Source: Novosphingobium sp. B 225 (GTDB lineage Bacteria; Pseudomonadota; Alphaproteobacteria; Sphingomonadales; Sphingomonadaceae). From it: a DNA stretch of 64,000 nt. The stretch spans positions 21,795 through 85,794 of the forward strand of contig NZ_MWLM01000062.1 in assembly GCF_002198665.1 (NCBI RefSeq), read 5' to 3'. The number at the start of each line of letters is the position of its first letter. Within the stretch, counting starts at the first letter, position 1. Below are positions 27,006 through 36,471 of this stretch, piece by piece. The notes beneath the pieces were generated by a model, which saw only the letters and a program-made list of their open reading frames with translations, was not told where the DNA came from and made no database searches. The position numbers and the translations under genes were made by a program.

Positions 27006-27133
27006 TACTGCACGAGCCGAGATCGTGCCCTCCTGCCCTGTCCAACCATTTTTGCGCCGCCTTGATACAACGCGCGCTTTTGCGAACCCGATTAATGGCT
27101 ATAAGGCGCGGCGGGGAAAGCGCCAAGCGGCGC

Positions 27134-28087
27134 ATGGCGGAGTGTTACAAATTGGCCGGGGACGCAGCAGTACTGGACGGATCGGGTGGCACCCCCGGCA
27201 ATGGCGCGCCTGCGCCCAAACGGCCATTGCGCCCGCGCGAACTGCAGGACCCGCTCAACTGGTACCTCTACCATCCGCTGGCCTGGCAGCTGGCGCGCCG
27301 CCTGGCGTCGACCCCGGTTACGCCCAACATGGTATCGGTTTTAGGCGCGGCCATGGTGATTGCGGCGGCGGCGGCCTATGCCGGGCTGTCCTATCCGGTA
27401 TCGGCGGCGCTGGGGCTGCTGCTGCACATGGGCTGGCACGTGGTCGACGGCGCGGATGGCGATCTGGCCCGGCTGACGGGCCGGTCCAGCCCGATCGGCG
27501 AAATGGTTGACGGGCTGTGCGACTATCTTAGCCACGTGGTGCTCTATCTGGTGATGGGCTGGGTGCTGACCCGGATCGGCGGCTGGTTCGGCGGGTGGCA
27601 TGCCTGGGCATTGGTGGTGTTCGCCGGGATCAGCCATGCGGTGCAGGCCAACCATGTCGAAGTGCAGCGGCGGCAGTACCAGTACTGGGTCTATGGCACG
27701 CCGTGGATCCGCAATTCACACGAAGGCCAGGAATCAGCCACCGGCAAAAGCGTGTTCGCCAGTCTGGTTTCCGCCTATCTCGGCGTGGCCACGGGGATGA
27801 CCCCCTATGCCTTGCGGGTCGATGCAGCCGTCGCCTCTGCCCAGGGAGATCCTGTCGCACTGGACCGGATCGCCCGGATCGCGCGCGAAGAGACCCAGCC
27901 GCTGTTGCTGCTGTGCAAGATCCTGGGCCCCAACCCGCGCGCGCTGGTGCTGGGCCTGTCGATGTTCGCGGGAAGCCCGGCTTATTATATGATCTATCAG
28001 AGCGTGGTGCTGAACCTGCTGCTGGTCTGGTCGGTCATGCGCCACAACACGGCCGCCAAACGCATCGCGGCGCGGATTGCGGGATAG
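27134..28087 (+). CDS. Second CDP-alcohol phosphatidyltransferase
   Basis: 317 residues from the ATG at 27134, which has GGGGAAAG about 12 bp upstream. An in-frame ATG at 27095 and an open frame back to 26843 look unlikely because they run into the divergent gene. The catalytic motif is complete (DGADGDLAR, eight residues, G, EMV, D, GLC, D). At least five hydrophobic segments follow, plus a hydrophilic insert (SHEGQESATGKSVF). With the neighbouring inositol genes it probably forms a lipid head-group pathway with two transfer steps; which substrate each uses is unknown. Confidence 0.85.
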   Translation: MAECYKLAGDAAVLDGSGGTPGNGAPAPKRPLRPRELQDPLNWYLYHPLAWQLARRLASTPVTPNMVSVLGAAMVIAAAAAYAGLSYPVSAALGLLLHMGWHVVDGADGDLARLTGRSSPIGEMVDGLCDYLSHVVLYLVMGWVLTRIGGWFGGWHAWALVVFAGISHAVQANHVEVQRRQYQYWVYGTPWIRNSHEGQESATGKSVFASLVSAYLGVATGMTPYALRVDAAVASAQGDPVALDRIARIAREETQPLLLLCKILGPNPRALVLGLSMFAGSPAYYMIYQSVVLNLLLVWSVMRHNTAAKRIAARIAG

Positions 28088-28207
28088 GCGGCGGGGGCGG
28101 TTTGTAAGCTGTCCTCGAATGGCGGCATTTGGAAGCTTATGATCGGACGCTGCCTGTCCGGACGCGACGACATTGCGGACGTTGGTGGGTTGGCTACAAG
28201 GTAAGCT

Positions 28208-28537
28208 ATGCTTTGGTGGGATTGGACCGCACGCCAGCGATTGGCGCTTCTGGCCGCGATACTGATCCTCGCGGCGATACCCTGGCTATTGCTTGGTTGG
28301 CTACCCTATAACTTGTACAATCTCGGGGTACTCGCGGGCGGCACCGCGTTCTTGGCTGTCCATTTGATCATCGCTTGGATTCTGCTAGTTGGCCTCCGAA
28401 CAGGCCGGATTCCTATGAGTAGCGGGAGCGAGGATCGAACCAAGTCGCCGACATGGTTCTGGTTTTTTGTCGCAACGCATTCAGCCCTTTTAATACTCTT
28501 TCTCTCGTTTGTTTTAGCGATGGTTCTCGACCTTTAG
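28208..28537 (+). CDS. Small three- to four-helix membrane protein, paralogue of 57544-57882
   Basis: 109 residues beginning MLWWDWTARQRLALL, with hydrophobic segments at about 13-30, 40-62 and 85-107, and a conserved LVGLRTGRIP linker before WFWFF. The gene at 57544-57882 starts MIWWDWTWPQRVALL and shares FVGLRTGKMP and FWFWM in the same places, so they are paralogues. No family recognised. Codon use is less GC-biased than its neighbours. In both places a dispersed palindromic repeat lies directly downstream. Confidence 0.72.
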   Translation: MLWWDWTARQRLALLAAILILAAIPWLLLGWLPYNLYNLGVLAGGTAFLAVHLIIAWILLVGLRTGRIPMSSGSEDRTKSPTWFWFFVATHSALLILFLSFVLAMVLDL

Positions 28538-28640
28538 ATGCCTCTTGGCTAACGTTCGCCACCCCGACCATTCCGGTCTTGCTGCGCGGCCCTGCCTCCA
28601 CTGAAAGCAGACACCTTTGCCGAAGCCCCGAACCCTGACA

Positions 28641-28818
28641 GGGTCACGCAGAGGCCGCAGAGGAAAAGGAGAGGCGCAGAGGTGGTGCATTGCGCCGCAG
28701 GCTCCTGCAGCTCCGCGGCGGTGCGGCCTGCCGAAGCCTGGGCACAGGGGTGCGGCTTCGCCGCCAGCGCAACACCTCTGCGCCTCCCTTTTCTTCTCTG
28801 CGGCCTCAGCGTGAACCC
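28641..28818. repeat. Dispersed palindromic repeat, copy 3
   Basis: About 178 bp in the 400-bp gap after the small membrane gene. The left arm is GGGTCACGCAGAGGCCGCAG and the right arm ends GCGTGAACCC. Here the outermost bases differ (GGG/CCC instead of GAATGG/CCATTC) but remain paired, a compensatory change. The interior again has GCCGCAGGCTC and GCGGCTTCGCCGCC. The rest of the gap shows nothing else. Confidence 0.82.
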
Positions 28819-28937
28819 AATGACGCGCCGCTTGCCCCTGACCCGCACGAAGCCGGAGAGACAGAACACCCCGAACATTGCTGGACGCCGAAAGCCAGCG
28901 CGCTATTCTGATCGGCAAGCCAGACCGGGAGACTACC

Positions 28938-30152
28938 ATGCTGCACGAATCGCTGCTGGATGACGCACGCGCCATTGCGGGGGACATTACCGCGCTGCGC
29001 AGGGCAATCCATGCCGAGCCGGAACTGGGTCTGCATACCCCGCTGACCCGCGACAAAGTGCGGGCCGCGCTGACAGGACTGCCGCTGGAATGGGCGGAAG
29101 GGCCTTCGACCACCGGACTGGTCGCCACGCTGAAGGGCGGTGCGGGGCCGGGGCGGACAGTGTTGCTGCGCGGCGATATGGACGCCCTGCCGATGCCCGA
29201 GGAAACCGGGCTGCCCTATGCCTCCACCATCAGCGGCTGCATGCATAGCTGTGGGCACGATGCCCACACGGCAATGCTGGCCGGCGCGGTGCGGCTGCTT
29301 TGCGCGCGGGCTGATCGGCTGCAAGGCGAAGTGCGTTTCATGTTCCAGCCCGGCGAAGAAGGGCACCACGGCGCGCGGCACATGCTGCAGGACGGCCTGC
29401 TGGGTGGGCGCGATGGCAAGTCCCTGCCCGACGCGGCCTTTGCGCTGCATGTCATGCCCAATGCCCCGCACGGGCTGGTGGCGGGCCGCGCCGGGCCGCT
29501 GATGGCGGCGGCCGATCAGTTCGACATCGTGGTGCGCGGCGCGGGCGGCCATGCGTCAATGCCGCATCAGGGCCTCGACCCCATGCCGGTCGCCTGTGAA
29601 ATCGTGCTGGCAATCCAGACCATGGTAACCCGCCAGTTCGATGCCCACGATCCGGTGGTGGTCACCGTCGCGCGGATCGAGGGCGGGACGGCCCAAAATG
29701 TGATCGCCGATTTCGCCAGCCTGAAAGGCACCTTACGCACGCTTTCTCCGCGCCACCGGATCAAGCTGCATGAAAGCCTGGAGCAGCTGGCCATGGGGAT
29801 CGCTGCGGCCCACGGGCTAAGCGCCGAAGTTACCATCACCGAGGGTTTTCCCGTCACCATCTGCGATGCCCGCGCGGTCGAACTGGCGGCGACCACCACG
29901 CGCGAACTGTTTGGCGAACCGGCCTGGCGCTTGCTGGATCGCCCAATCATGGGGGCAGAGGATTTTTCTTACGTGCTGGAACAGGTCCCCGGCGCGATGC
30001 TGTTCCTGGGCGTGGCCCACGATGGCGCGGACTGGAGCAAATGCCACTCGATCCATTCCCCGCGCATGGTGGTGGACGAAACGGCAATGCCGCGTGGCGC
30101 GGCCCTGCTGGCGGGCATGGCCGAACGGTTCCTGGCGCAAGGCTGGGGCTGA
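28938..30152 (+). CDS. M20-family amidohydrolase (hippurate hydrolase-like)
   Basis: 404 residues. M20D zinc amidohydrolase; motifs are VLLRGDMDALPMPEETG, MHSCGHDAHTAML (metal Cys/His), FMFQPGEEGHHGARHML and GAEDFSYVLEQVPGAM. Substrates of the family are N-acyl amino acids. The start at 28938 has GGGAG upstream; an earlier ATG at 28878 adds 20 residues not typical of the family. A fragment of a related C-terminus lies at 36797-36919. Confidence 0.92.
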   Translation: MLHESLLDDARAIAGDITALRRAIHAEPELGLHTPLTRDKVRAALTGLPLEWAEGPSTTGLVATLKGGAGPGRTVLLRGDMDALPMPEETGLPYASTISGCMHSCGHDAHTAMLAGAVRLLCARADRLQGEVRFMFQPGEEGHHGARHMLQDGLLGGRDGKSLPDAAFALHVMPNAPHGLVAGRAGPLMAAADQFDIVVRGAGGHASMPHQGLDPMPVACEIVLAIQTMVTRQFDAHDPVVVTVARIEGGTAQNVIADFASLKGTLRTLSPRHRIKLHESLEQLAMGIAAAHGLSAEVTITEGFPVTICDARAVELAATTTRELFGEPAWRLLDRPIMGAEDFSYVLEQVPGAMLFLGVAHDGADWSKCHSIHSPRMVVDETAMPRGAALLAGMAERFLAQGWG

Positions 30153-30156
30153 TCCC

Positions 30157-30456
30157 CTATTCGCACAGATCGCACAAGGCGTGGATGATCCCGCTGACGA
30201 TCGGATCACGCAAGCTGTAAAGCCGGGTCTGCGCCGCCGCCCGGCAATGCACCGCGCCTTCTTCGCGCAGCAAGGCCAGATGCTGCGAGACCGAGCTTTG
30301 CGACAGGCCGGTCAGGCCAACCAGTTCGTTCACCGATGCCTCGCCTTCGTCCAGACGGCACAGCATCAGCAAGCGTTCGGGATGGCTCATCACCTTGAGC
30401 CGGGCCGCCATCTGGGCCGAATTGGCCTTGAGCTGTGCCTTGTCCGCCGACTTCAC
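30157..30456 (-). CDS. ArsR-family regulator, BigR/SqrR-like persulfide sensor candidate
   Basis: 99 residues with a winged helix (ASVNELVGLTGLSQSSVSQHLALLREEG) and cysteines at 33 (LLMLCRL) and at 95 and 98 (CDLCE). BigR and SqrR sense persulfide through a Cys pair about 66 residues apart, one in the helix before the HTH and one near the C-terminus. Cys33 and Cys98 are 65 apart, so the architecture fits. It is the last gene of the rhodanese-MFP-RND operon (ATGA overlap) and divergent from sulfide:quinone oxidoreductase, which supports sulfide-responsive regulation. Confidence 0.83.
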   Translation of the reverse strand: MKSADKAQLKANSAQMAARLKVMSHPERLLMLCRLDEGEASVNELVGLTGLSQSSVSQHLALLREEGAVHCRAAAQTRLYSLRDPIVSGIIHALCDLCE

Positions 30457-33400
30457 GCCGCATCCCCCGCCAGCAGCCGGCCATCATCGCGCAGCAGCAC
30501 ATAGATTGCCGGGATCACCAGCACGGTCAGCAGAGTTGACGATGCCAGGCCGAACAGCAGGGAAATCGCCAGTCCCTGAAAGATCGGGTCGGTCAGGATC
30601 ACCGCCGCGCCGATCATCGCCGCTGCAGCGGTCAGGACGATCGGCTTGAAGCGGATCATCCCGGCTTCCAGCAAGGTTTCGCGCAGGCTTTTGCCGGGGC
30701 TGGCGCTGTGCTGAATAAAATCGACCAGCAGAATCGAATTGCGCACGATGATCCCGGCCAGAGCGATGAAGCCGATCATGCTGGTGGCCGTGAACGGGGC
30801 CATGAACAGCATGTGGCCCAGCACGATCCCCACCAGGGTCAGCGGGATCGGCGTGAGGATCACCAGTGGCAGTTTGAAACTGCGGAATTGCCCAACCACC
30901 AGCACATAGATCGCCAGCAGGGCCACCATGAAAGCCGCGCCCATATCGCGGAACGTAACCCAGGTGATTTCCCATTCGCCGTCCCACAGCAGCGCGGGCC
31001 TGCTTTCATCGACCGGCTGGCCGTTCAGCAACACGTCCGGTTTGACCAGACCGGCCTTGGCCCAATCGAACTGATCGATCGCCTCATCCACCGCCAGCAT
31101 GCCATAGATCGGCGCTTCATAGCGCCCGGCAAGGTCCGCCAGCACCATGGTCGCGCCGCGCCCGTCGCGCCGGAACATCGCCTGCCCGCCGGGGACAAGC
31201 TCTGCCTTGACCAGTTCACCCAGCTGGATCAGCTGCCCGCCGGGCATGGCCGCCACCGGGGTTGCGGCCAGGCTGGCCGACCAGGCGCGCTGCGACTGAT
31301 CGAGCCCCAATTCGATCGGCAGCGGATCGCGATCAGCGCCGCGCGGCGCATAGCCCAAGGTCTGGCTGCCCAGCAGTGCCCCGATCGAATCGAACAGCTG
31401 GCGTTCGGACAGGCCATACTGGTCCAGCTTGGCGCGGTCCGGCACCAATCGCAGCGTTGGCCGCGGAACGCCGAATGAATTGTCGGTATCGACGACGAAC
31501 GGCACCGATTTGAAAATCTGTTCCACCGCCTGGGCCGTCTTGACCCGGCTGGCTTCGTCCGGACCATAGATTTCTGCCAGCAGGGTGGCGAGTACCGGCG
31601 GCCCCGGCGGCGTTTCCACCACCTTGAGCGAGCCGCCCGGCGGCAAAGGCACGGCCTTTTGCAATTGCTCGCGCAAGGCAACCGCGATTTCGTGGCTTGA
31701 CCGGCTGCGATCACCCTTGGGCAGCAGCGTGACCATTACGTCACCCTGTTCCGGTTGCGCTCGCAGGAAATAGTGCCGCACCAGGCCGTTGAAATTGAAG
31801 GGTGCGCTGGTCCCGGCATAGGCTTCCATTGCCACCACTTCAGGGACCTGACGGGTCACAGCAGCGGCCTGTTCCAGCACTCGGCCAGTCATTTCCAGGC
31901 TGGTCCCTTCGGGCAGATCAAGCACCAGCTGGACTTCGCTCTTGTTGTCAAACGGCAGCAATTTGACCGTCACAGCCTTGAAATAGAACATCGAGCAGGC
32001 CACCAGCGTGGCCACCCCAACCGCGATCAGGAACCGTTTCGCGCTTTCGCGGGTGGCGATCACCTTGCTGGCATAGCGGCGGTAGAGCGTCCCCAGCTTG
32101 CCGCCATGAGCATCGTGGCCACCCTGATCCAGCGCCTCCCGGGCGAACCGGATCATCAGCCAGGGGGCGATGATCACCGCAACGAAAAAGCTGAACACCA
32201 TCGCCGCGCTGGCGTTGATCGGGATCGGCGCCATGTAAGGCCCCATCAGTCCCGAAACGAACAGCATCGGCAGCAGCGCCGCAACCACAGTGAGCGTGGC
32301 GACGATGGTGGGATTGCCTACTTCGGCAACAGCTTCAACCGCGGCGTCGATCCGACTGCGTCCATCCGCCATGCCCCAGTGCCGCGCGATATTCTCGATC
32401 ATCACGATGGCATCGTCGACCAGAATGCCGATCGAAAAGATCAGTGCGAACAGGCTGACGCGATTGATGGTAAAGCCCATGATCTTGCTGGCAAACATGG
32501 TCAGCATGATCGTGGTCGGGATGACAATCGCGGTCACGGCAGCCTCGCGCCAGCCGATTGCAAAGCCGATCAGCACCACGATCGTCACCGTGGCCAGCGC
32601 CAGATGCAGGATCAGCTCATTGGCTTTTTCGTTCGCCGTTTCGCCATAGTTGCGGGTGATTGAAACGGTGACACTATCGGGAACCAGCTGGCCTTGCAGT
32701 GTTTCCAGCCGTTCAACCACTGCTTCTGAAACGGTGACGGCATTGGCGCCGGCCCGCTTGGCCACGGCCAGACTTACCGCAGGCGTCATGACCCAGCCCG
32801 CCGCGCCATCGCGCGCCCAGCGCCAGGCGCGTGCCTGATCCTGGGTCGGTGCCTGTTCGACCGTGGCGACATCTTTGACCAAAACTGCCGCGCCACCGAC
32901 CGCGCGGACAGTCAACTGACCAAGCTCTTCCGCGCTCTTCAGCGTCTGGCCAGCGGTTACCGCGACAGCCTGGCCGCTTTCGCGCACGGTGCCTGCGGGG
33001 AAAGCGCGGTTGGCCTGGCTGACTGCCTCGATCAGATTGCCAAGCGGCACCCGATGCGCCGCCAGCCGCGCCGGATCGGGTACCACACGCAGCGCCATGC
33101 GCTGCCCGCCGGTGATGAAAGTCAGCCCGACATCGTCAACCTTGGCCAGTTCGGTCCGCAGCTTGCCGGCCAGTTCGGACAGGGCCTGATCGTTCCACTG
33201 GCCGGGCGCGCCGGGCTTTGGGGTCAGGGTCAGGACCACGATCGGCACATCGCTGATCCCGCGCACTGTCACTTGCGGCGACGGGATCCCGACCGGGATC
33301 CGATCGATATTGGCACCGATCTTTTCATTGATCCGGGTCGCGGCATCTTCCGGGTTGGACCCGACCAGGAACCGTGCCGTCACCAGTACGCCGTTGTCCT

Positions 33401-33668
33401 GCGCCTGGGTGTAAACGTGCTCGACCCCTTCGGCGCTGCGCACAATGGTTTCAAGCGGTTTGGCCACCAGTTCGATCGCTTCGGGCGCGGAGAGGCCCGG
33501 AGCCATGACCCGGATGTCAACCATCGGCACGGAAATCTGCGGCTCTTCCTCACGCGGGATAGTGATCGTCGCGATCAGGCCAACCACGATTGCGGCAAGC
33601 AGCATCAAGGGGGTGAGCGGCGAGAGGATCGTCGCGCGGGTAAGCCGCCCGGAGATGCCCAGGTTCAT
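30453..33668 (-). CDS. RND efflux transporter, inner-membrane subunit
   Basis: 1071 residues, AcrB-like trimeric proton antiporter. The N-terminal helix, two large periplasmic loops and two sets of membrane helices are recognisable, with the proton-relay motif GILVDDAIVMIENI in helix 4 and IPREEEPQISVPMVDIRV after helix 1. Start and stop overlap the MFP gene upstream and the ArsR gene downstream by four bases each. It is embedded in a probable sulfide-responsive operon, so the cargo may be a sulfur compound, but that is inference. Confidence 0.94.
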   Translation of the reverse strand: MNLGISGRLTRATILSPLTPLMLLAAIVVGLIATITIPREEEPQISVPMVDIRVMAPGLSAPEAIELVAKPLETIVRSAEGVEHVYTQAQDNGVLVTARFLVGSNPEDAATRINEKIGANIDRIPVGIPSPQVTVRGISDVPIVVLTLTPKPGAPGQWNDQALSELAGKLRTELAKVDDVGLTFITGGQRMALRVVPDPARLAAHRVPLGNLIEAVSQANRAFPAGTVRESGQAVAVTAGQTLKSAEELGQLTVRAVGGAAVLVKDVATVEQAPTQDQARAWRWARDGAAGWVMTPAVSLAVAKRAGANAVTVSEAVVERLETLQGQLVPDSVTVSITRNYGETANEKANELILHLALATVTIVVLIGFAIGWREAAVTAIVIPTTIMLTMFASKIMGFTINRVSLFALIFSIGILVDDAIVMIENIARHWGMADGRSRIDAAVEAVAEVGNPTIVATLTVVAALLPMLFVSGLMGPYMAPIPINASAAMVFSFFVAVIIAPWLMIRFAREALDQGGHDAHGGKLGTLYRRYASKVIATRESAKRFLIAVGVATLVACSMFYFKAVTVKLLPFDNKSEVQLVLDLPEGTSLEMTGRVLEQAAAVTRQVPEVVAMEAYAGTSAPFNFNGLVRHYFLRAQPEQGDVMVTLLPKGDRSRSSHEIAVALREQLQKAVPLPPGGSLKVVETPPGPPVLATLLAEIYGPDEASRVKTAQAVEQIFKSVPFVVDTDNSFGVPRPTLRLVPDRAKLDQYGLSERQLFDSIGALLGSQTLGYAPRGADRDPLPIELGLDQSQRAWSASLAATPVAAMPGGQLIQLGELVKAELVPGGQAMFRRDGRGATMVLADLAGRYEAPIYGMLAVDEAIDQFDWAKAGLVKPDVLLNGQPVDESRPALLWDGEWEITWVTFRDMGAAFMVALLAIYVLVVGQFRSFKLPLVILTPIPLTLVGIVLGHMLFMAPFTATSMIGFIALAGIIVRNSILLVDFIQHSASPGKSLRETLLEAGMIRFKPIVLTAAAAMIGAAVILTDPIFQGLAISLLFGLASSTLLTVLVIPAIYVLLRDDGRLLAGDAA

Positions 33669-34696
33669 GGGCCGGTCCGCCCGATCAGGGTATCGCCCGC
33701 AGCCACACCCGAAAGCAGCTCGACCATGCCGGGAGCGGCACTGGGGGCAAGTTGCACGGGCACTTGCGCAGCGCTGCCGTCCTTGGCGAGCAATGTGACA
33801 TAGTCGATCCCGAAGCGGCTGATGACATAGCTGCCCGGCACCAGCATGGCCTTGCGTGAACCGGTTTCGATCCGTGCCGCCACGCGCCGTCCGATCAGCC
33901 GGTTGTCGAGCCCGGGCAGTGCGACATCGGCGGCCAGCTGCCCTGCGGTAACCGCCGGATAGACCTTGATCACGCGCCCGGTGCTGGTTCCGGCCAGCGC
34001 GCTGGCCACAACCTGCGATCCGGGATGAACCTTGTCAGCCAGCGATTCGGGCAATTGCAGGCGCAGCACCGTGGGGCCCGAAGTGATCGCCGCGATTACC
34101 GTGCCGGGGGCAACCGGGGCCCCGGCCGGAACGTCGGCGCGCAGCACTCGCCCGCTGGCGGGCGCGACCACCGCGCCCTGCCCGGCCACTGCACCAACCG
34201 CAGCCTGTTGAGCCTGCGCCGCACGGATCTGGGCCCGCGCGGCATCGGCGGAGGCCTGGGCCTGATCGAGCCGGGCCTTGGCATAGACCCCCTTCTGATA
34301 GAGGTATTTGATCCGTGCCAGCTCGGCCTCGGCCTGGGCGGCCTGGGCCTGGGCGGCAGCGGCCTGGGCGCCATAGGCTCCGGCCTGATAGCCAAGCTGG
34401 CTGTCAACGATCCGGCCGATCACTTGCCCTTTGGCAACCATATCGCCTTCACGCACCGACAGCGTGGTCAGGATCCCGGGAATGCGAGCCAGGACCTGGG
34501 CCTGATCAACCGTGGTGACCTCTGCACTGACATCCTGCCAGGCACCGGCATCGGCGGGAGCCAGCACCAGCCGCGGGCCGGCCGGAGCCATGGCCGGGGC
34601 GGGGGCCTGTTCCGAACTGCCGCAAGCCGCCAGCGCGAGCGCCAGAGCCGCGCTCAATGCACCCTGTTTGAGCATGTGCTTGCCTTTCCGTGCCAT
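33665..34696 (-). CDS. RND periplasmic adaptor (membrane fusion protein), lipoprotein
   Basis: 343 residues. A lipoprotein signal ends at LAAC (Cys25). It is followed by the lipoyl-like halves (VDQAQVLARIPGILTTLSVREGDMVAKGQVIG and VAGQGAVVAPASGRVLRADVPAG) separated by an Ala/Gln-rich coiled-coil hairpin (about 105-165), then beta-barrel domains. The ATG immediately follows the rhodanese stop, with GGAG 8 bp upstream. It partners the RND subunit; no outer-membrane factor gene is nearby. Confidence 0.92.
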   Translation of the reverse strand: MARKGKHMLKQGALSAALALALAACGSSEQAPAPAMAPAGPRLVLAPADAGAWQDVSAEVTTVDQAQVLARIPGILTTLSVREGDMVAKGQVIGRIVDSQLGYQAGAYGAQAAAAQAQAAQAEAELARIKYLYQKGVYAKARLDQAQASADAARAQIRAAQAQQAAVGAVAGQGAVVAPASGRVLRADVPAGAPVAPGTVIAAITSGPTVLRLQLPESLADKVHPGSQVVASALAGTSTGRVIKVYPAVTAGQLAADVALPGLDNRLIGRRVAARIETGSRKAMLVPGSYVISRFGIDYVTLLAKDGSAAQVPVQLAPSAAPGMVELLSGVAAGDTLIGRTGP

Positions 34697-35032
34697 TCAA
34701 CGCTCCACCGGCATCCCGGCCGCTTGCCAGGCCCCGAAACCGCCACCAAGGTGCGTATCGACCTCTGCCCGCGCCGTGGCACAGCGTTCCAGCGCCATGG
34801 CCGACCGGCGGCCCGCCGCACAGTTCAGCACCAGCTTGCGTGCGCCCGGATCGGGCAGCTGACTGACCCGAAAGGTGGAGAGCGGCAGGTTGAGCGCGCC
34901 GGGGATATGCCCGGCGGCAAATTCATCCACTTCGCGCACGTCCACCACCACGGCGCGATCATCGCGCAACATCTGGGCGAGCTGCGCCGGGGTAAGTTCA
35001 AGGTGGCGGGGTTTGCCAAATCCGAATGCCAT
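34697..35032 (-). CDS. Rhodanese-domain sulfurtransferase
   Basis: 111 residues from the ATG at 35032, which has AAGGA at proper spacing; an upstream ATG at 35071 lacks a good site. Single rhodanese domain: VVVDVREVDEFAAGHIPGALNLPLS, then the active-site loop LNCAAGRRSAMA with the catalytic Cys, and HLGGGFGAWQAAGMPV. It transfers sulfane sulfur, for example from persulfides. First gene of the operon with the RND pump and ArsR regulator, and divergent from the quinone oxidoreductase that makes sulfane sulfur. Confidence 0.9.
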   Translation of the reverse strand: MAFGFGKPRHLELTPAQLAQMLRDDRAVVVDVREVDEFAAGHIPGALNLPLSTFRVSQLPDPGARKLVLNCAAGRRSAMALERCATARAEVDTHLGGGFGAWQAAGMPVER

Positions 35033-35085
35033 GACTGCGTCCTTGCCGGAGAGCGAATCCTGATCGCTCATATTTATGCTTGCTC

Positions 35086-35105
35086 ATATACGTTATAACT
35101 TATAT
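35086..35105. promoter_or_regulatory. 20-bp palindromic operator between rhodanese operon and sqr
   Basis: ATATACGTTATAACTTATAT, perfect except for one symmetric mismatch pair, in an AT-rich intergenic region. It is 54 bp upstream of the rhodanese start and 74 bp upstream of the sqr start, so one site could control both directions. Binding by the ArsR/BigR-like protein encoded at 30157-30456 is inferred. Confidence 0.68.
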
Positions 35106-35178
35106 TAGTCAACCAAGATAGATGACGAGTCGAACCACGCCCTGGGGTCATCCAGGGCCAGCAAGTGGAGCAAGAGAC

Positions 35179-36459
35179 ATGGTTCTGCCGGTAATCATGG
35201 TGCTGGGCGCAGGCCTGGGCGGAACGATCGCGGCCTATGAGATTCGCGATGCGGTCAAAGGCAAGGCCGATGTCATGGTGGTCAACGAGGGCGAGGATTT
35301 CTGGTTCGTGCCCAGCAATCCCTGGGTCGCGGTGCGCTGGCGCGAACCCGACGCGATCAAGGTTCACCTGCCGCCGGTCATAGCCAAAAAGGGCATCGGC
35401 TTTACTGCGGTTGGCGCCAGACGCGTCCATCCGGCCGAGAACCGGGTCGAGCTAAACGACGGCACTTCGCTCAGTTATGACTATCTGGTGATCGCCACCG
35501 GGCCGGACCTTGCCTTTGATGAGGTCGAGGGGCTGGGCCCGCAGGGCTTTACCCAATCGGTCTGCAAGACCGATCATGCCGCCCACGCCGCCGACATGTT
35601 CGAACAGCTTGCCGCCAATCCCGCGCCGGTGGTGATCGGCGCGGCTCAGGGGGCTTCGTGCTATGGCCCGGCCTATGAATTCGCGATGATCGTCGATACC
35701 GAACTGCGCCGCCGCAAAGTGCGCGACCGGGTGCCGATGACCTTTGTCACCGCCGAACCCTATGTCGGGCACCTCGGTCTTGACGGGGTGGGCGATACCA
35801 AAAGCCTGCTCGAAAGCGAAATGCGGGGCCGCCATATCAAGTGGATCACCAATGCGCGGATCGCCAAGGTCGAGCAGGGCCTGATGCACGTCGAAGAAGT
35901 GAACGAGGACGGATCGGTCAGGCAACAGCACGATCTGCCGTTCGGCTTTTCGATGATCCTGCCCGCGTTTCGCGGGGTTCCGGCAGTGTTCGGGATAGAA
36001 GGACTGACCAACCCGCGCGGCTTCATCCTGGCCGACAAGCATCAGCGTAACCCAGCCTTCCCCAACATCTTCTCGCTGGGGGTCTGCGTGGCGATCCCGC
36101 CGGTGGGCAAGACCCCGGTGCCAGTCGGCGTGCCCAAGACCGGGTTCATGATCGAAAGCATGGTCACCGCGATCGCTGCCAACCTCAAGCTGATCCTGGC
36201 CGGACAGGAACCCACCGAAGAGGCGACCTGGAACGCAGTCTGTCTGGCCGATTTCGGCGATGGCGGGGTGGCCTTCGTCGCCCAGCCGCAGATCCCGCCG
36301 CGCAACCTTAACTGGTCCAGCGAGGGCAAATGGGTCCACCTCGCCAAGATCGGATTCGAGAAATACTTCCTCCACAAAATCCGTCGCGGAACCAGCGAGC
36401 CGTTCTACGAAAAACTCGCGCTCCACGCGCTCGGCATCCGCAAGCTGCGGTTCAAGTAA
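35179..36459 (+). CDS. sqr: Sulfide:quinone oxidoreductase
   Basis: 426 residues. FAD-dependent membrane-associated enzyme oxidising sulfide to sulfane sulfur and passing electrons to quinone. The FAD loop is VLGAGLGGTIAAYEI. The three conserved SQR cysteines are in SVCKTDHAAHA, GASCYGPAYEF and LGVCVAIPPVG, followed by PVGVPKTGFMIESM. The ATG at 35179 has GGAGCAAGAG upstream; the earlier ATG at 35122 adds 19 residues without family support. A small DUF2892 gene follows after 12 bp. Confidence 0.93.
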   Translation: MVLPVIMVLGAGLGGTIAAYEIRDAVKGKADVMVVNEGEDFWFVPSNPWVAVRWREPDAIKVHLPPVIAKKGIGFTAVGARRVHPAENRVELNDGTSLSYDYLVIATGPDLAFDEVEGLGPQGFTQSVCKTDHAAHAADMFEQLAANPAPVVIGAAQGASCYGPAYEFAMIVDTELRRRKVRDRVPMTFVTAEPYVGHLGLDGVGDTKSLLESEMRGRHIKWITNARIAKVEQGLMHVEEVNEDGSVRQQHDLPFGFSMILPAFRGVPAVFGIEGLTNPRGFILADKHQRNPAFPNIFSLGVCVAIPPVGKTPVPVGVPKTGFMIESMVTAIAANLKLILAGQEPTEEATWNAVCLADFGDGGVAFVAQPQIPPRNLNWSSEGKWVHLAKIGFEKYFLHKIRRGTSEPFYEKLALHALGIRKLRFK

Positions 36460-36471
36460 GGAGCCCTCGCG

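Noticed and set aside
26843..27133. N-terminal extension of the second CDP-alcohol phosphatidyltransferase
   Set aside because: It overlaps the divergent gene antisense and adds Pro/Arg-rich sequence; an ATG with a ribosome site exists at 27134.
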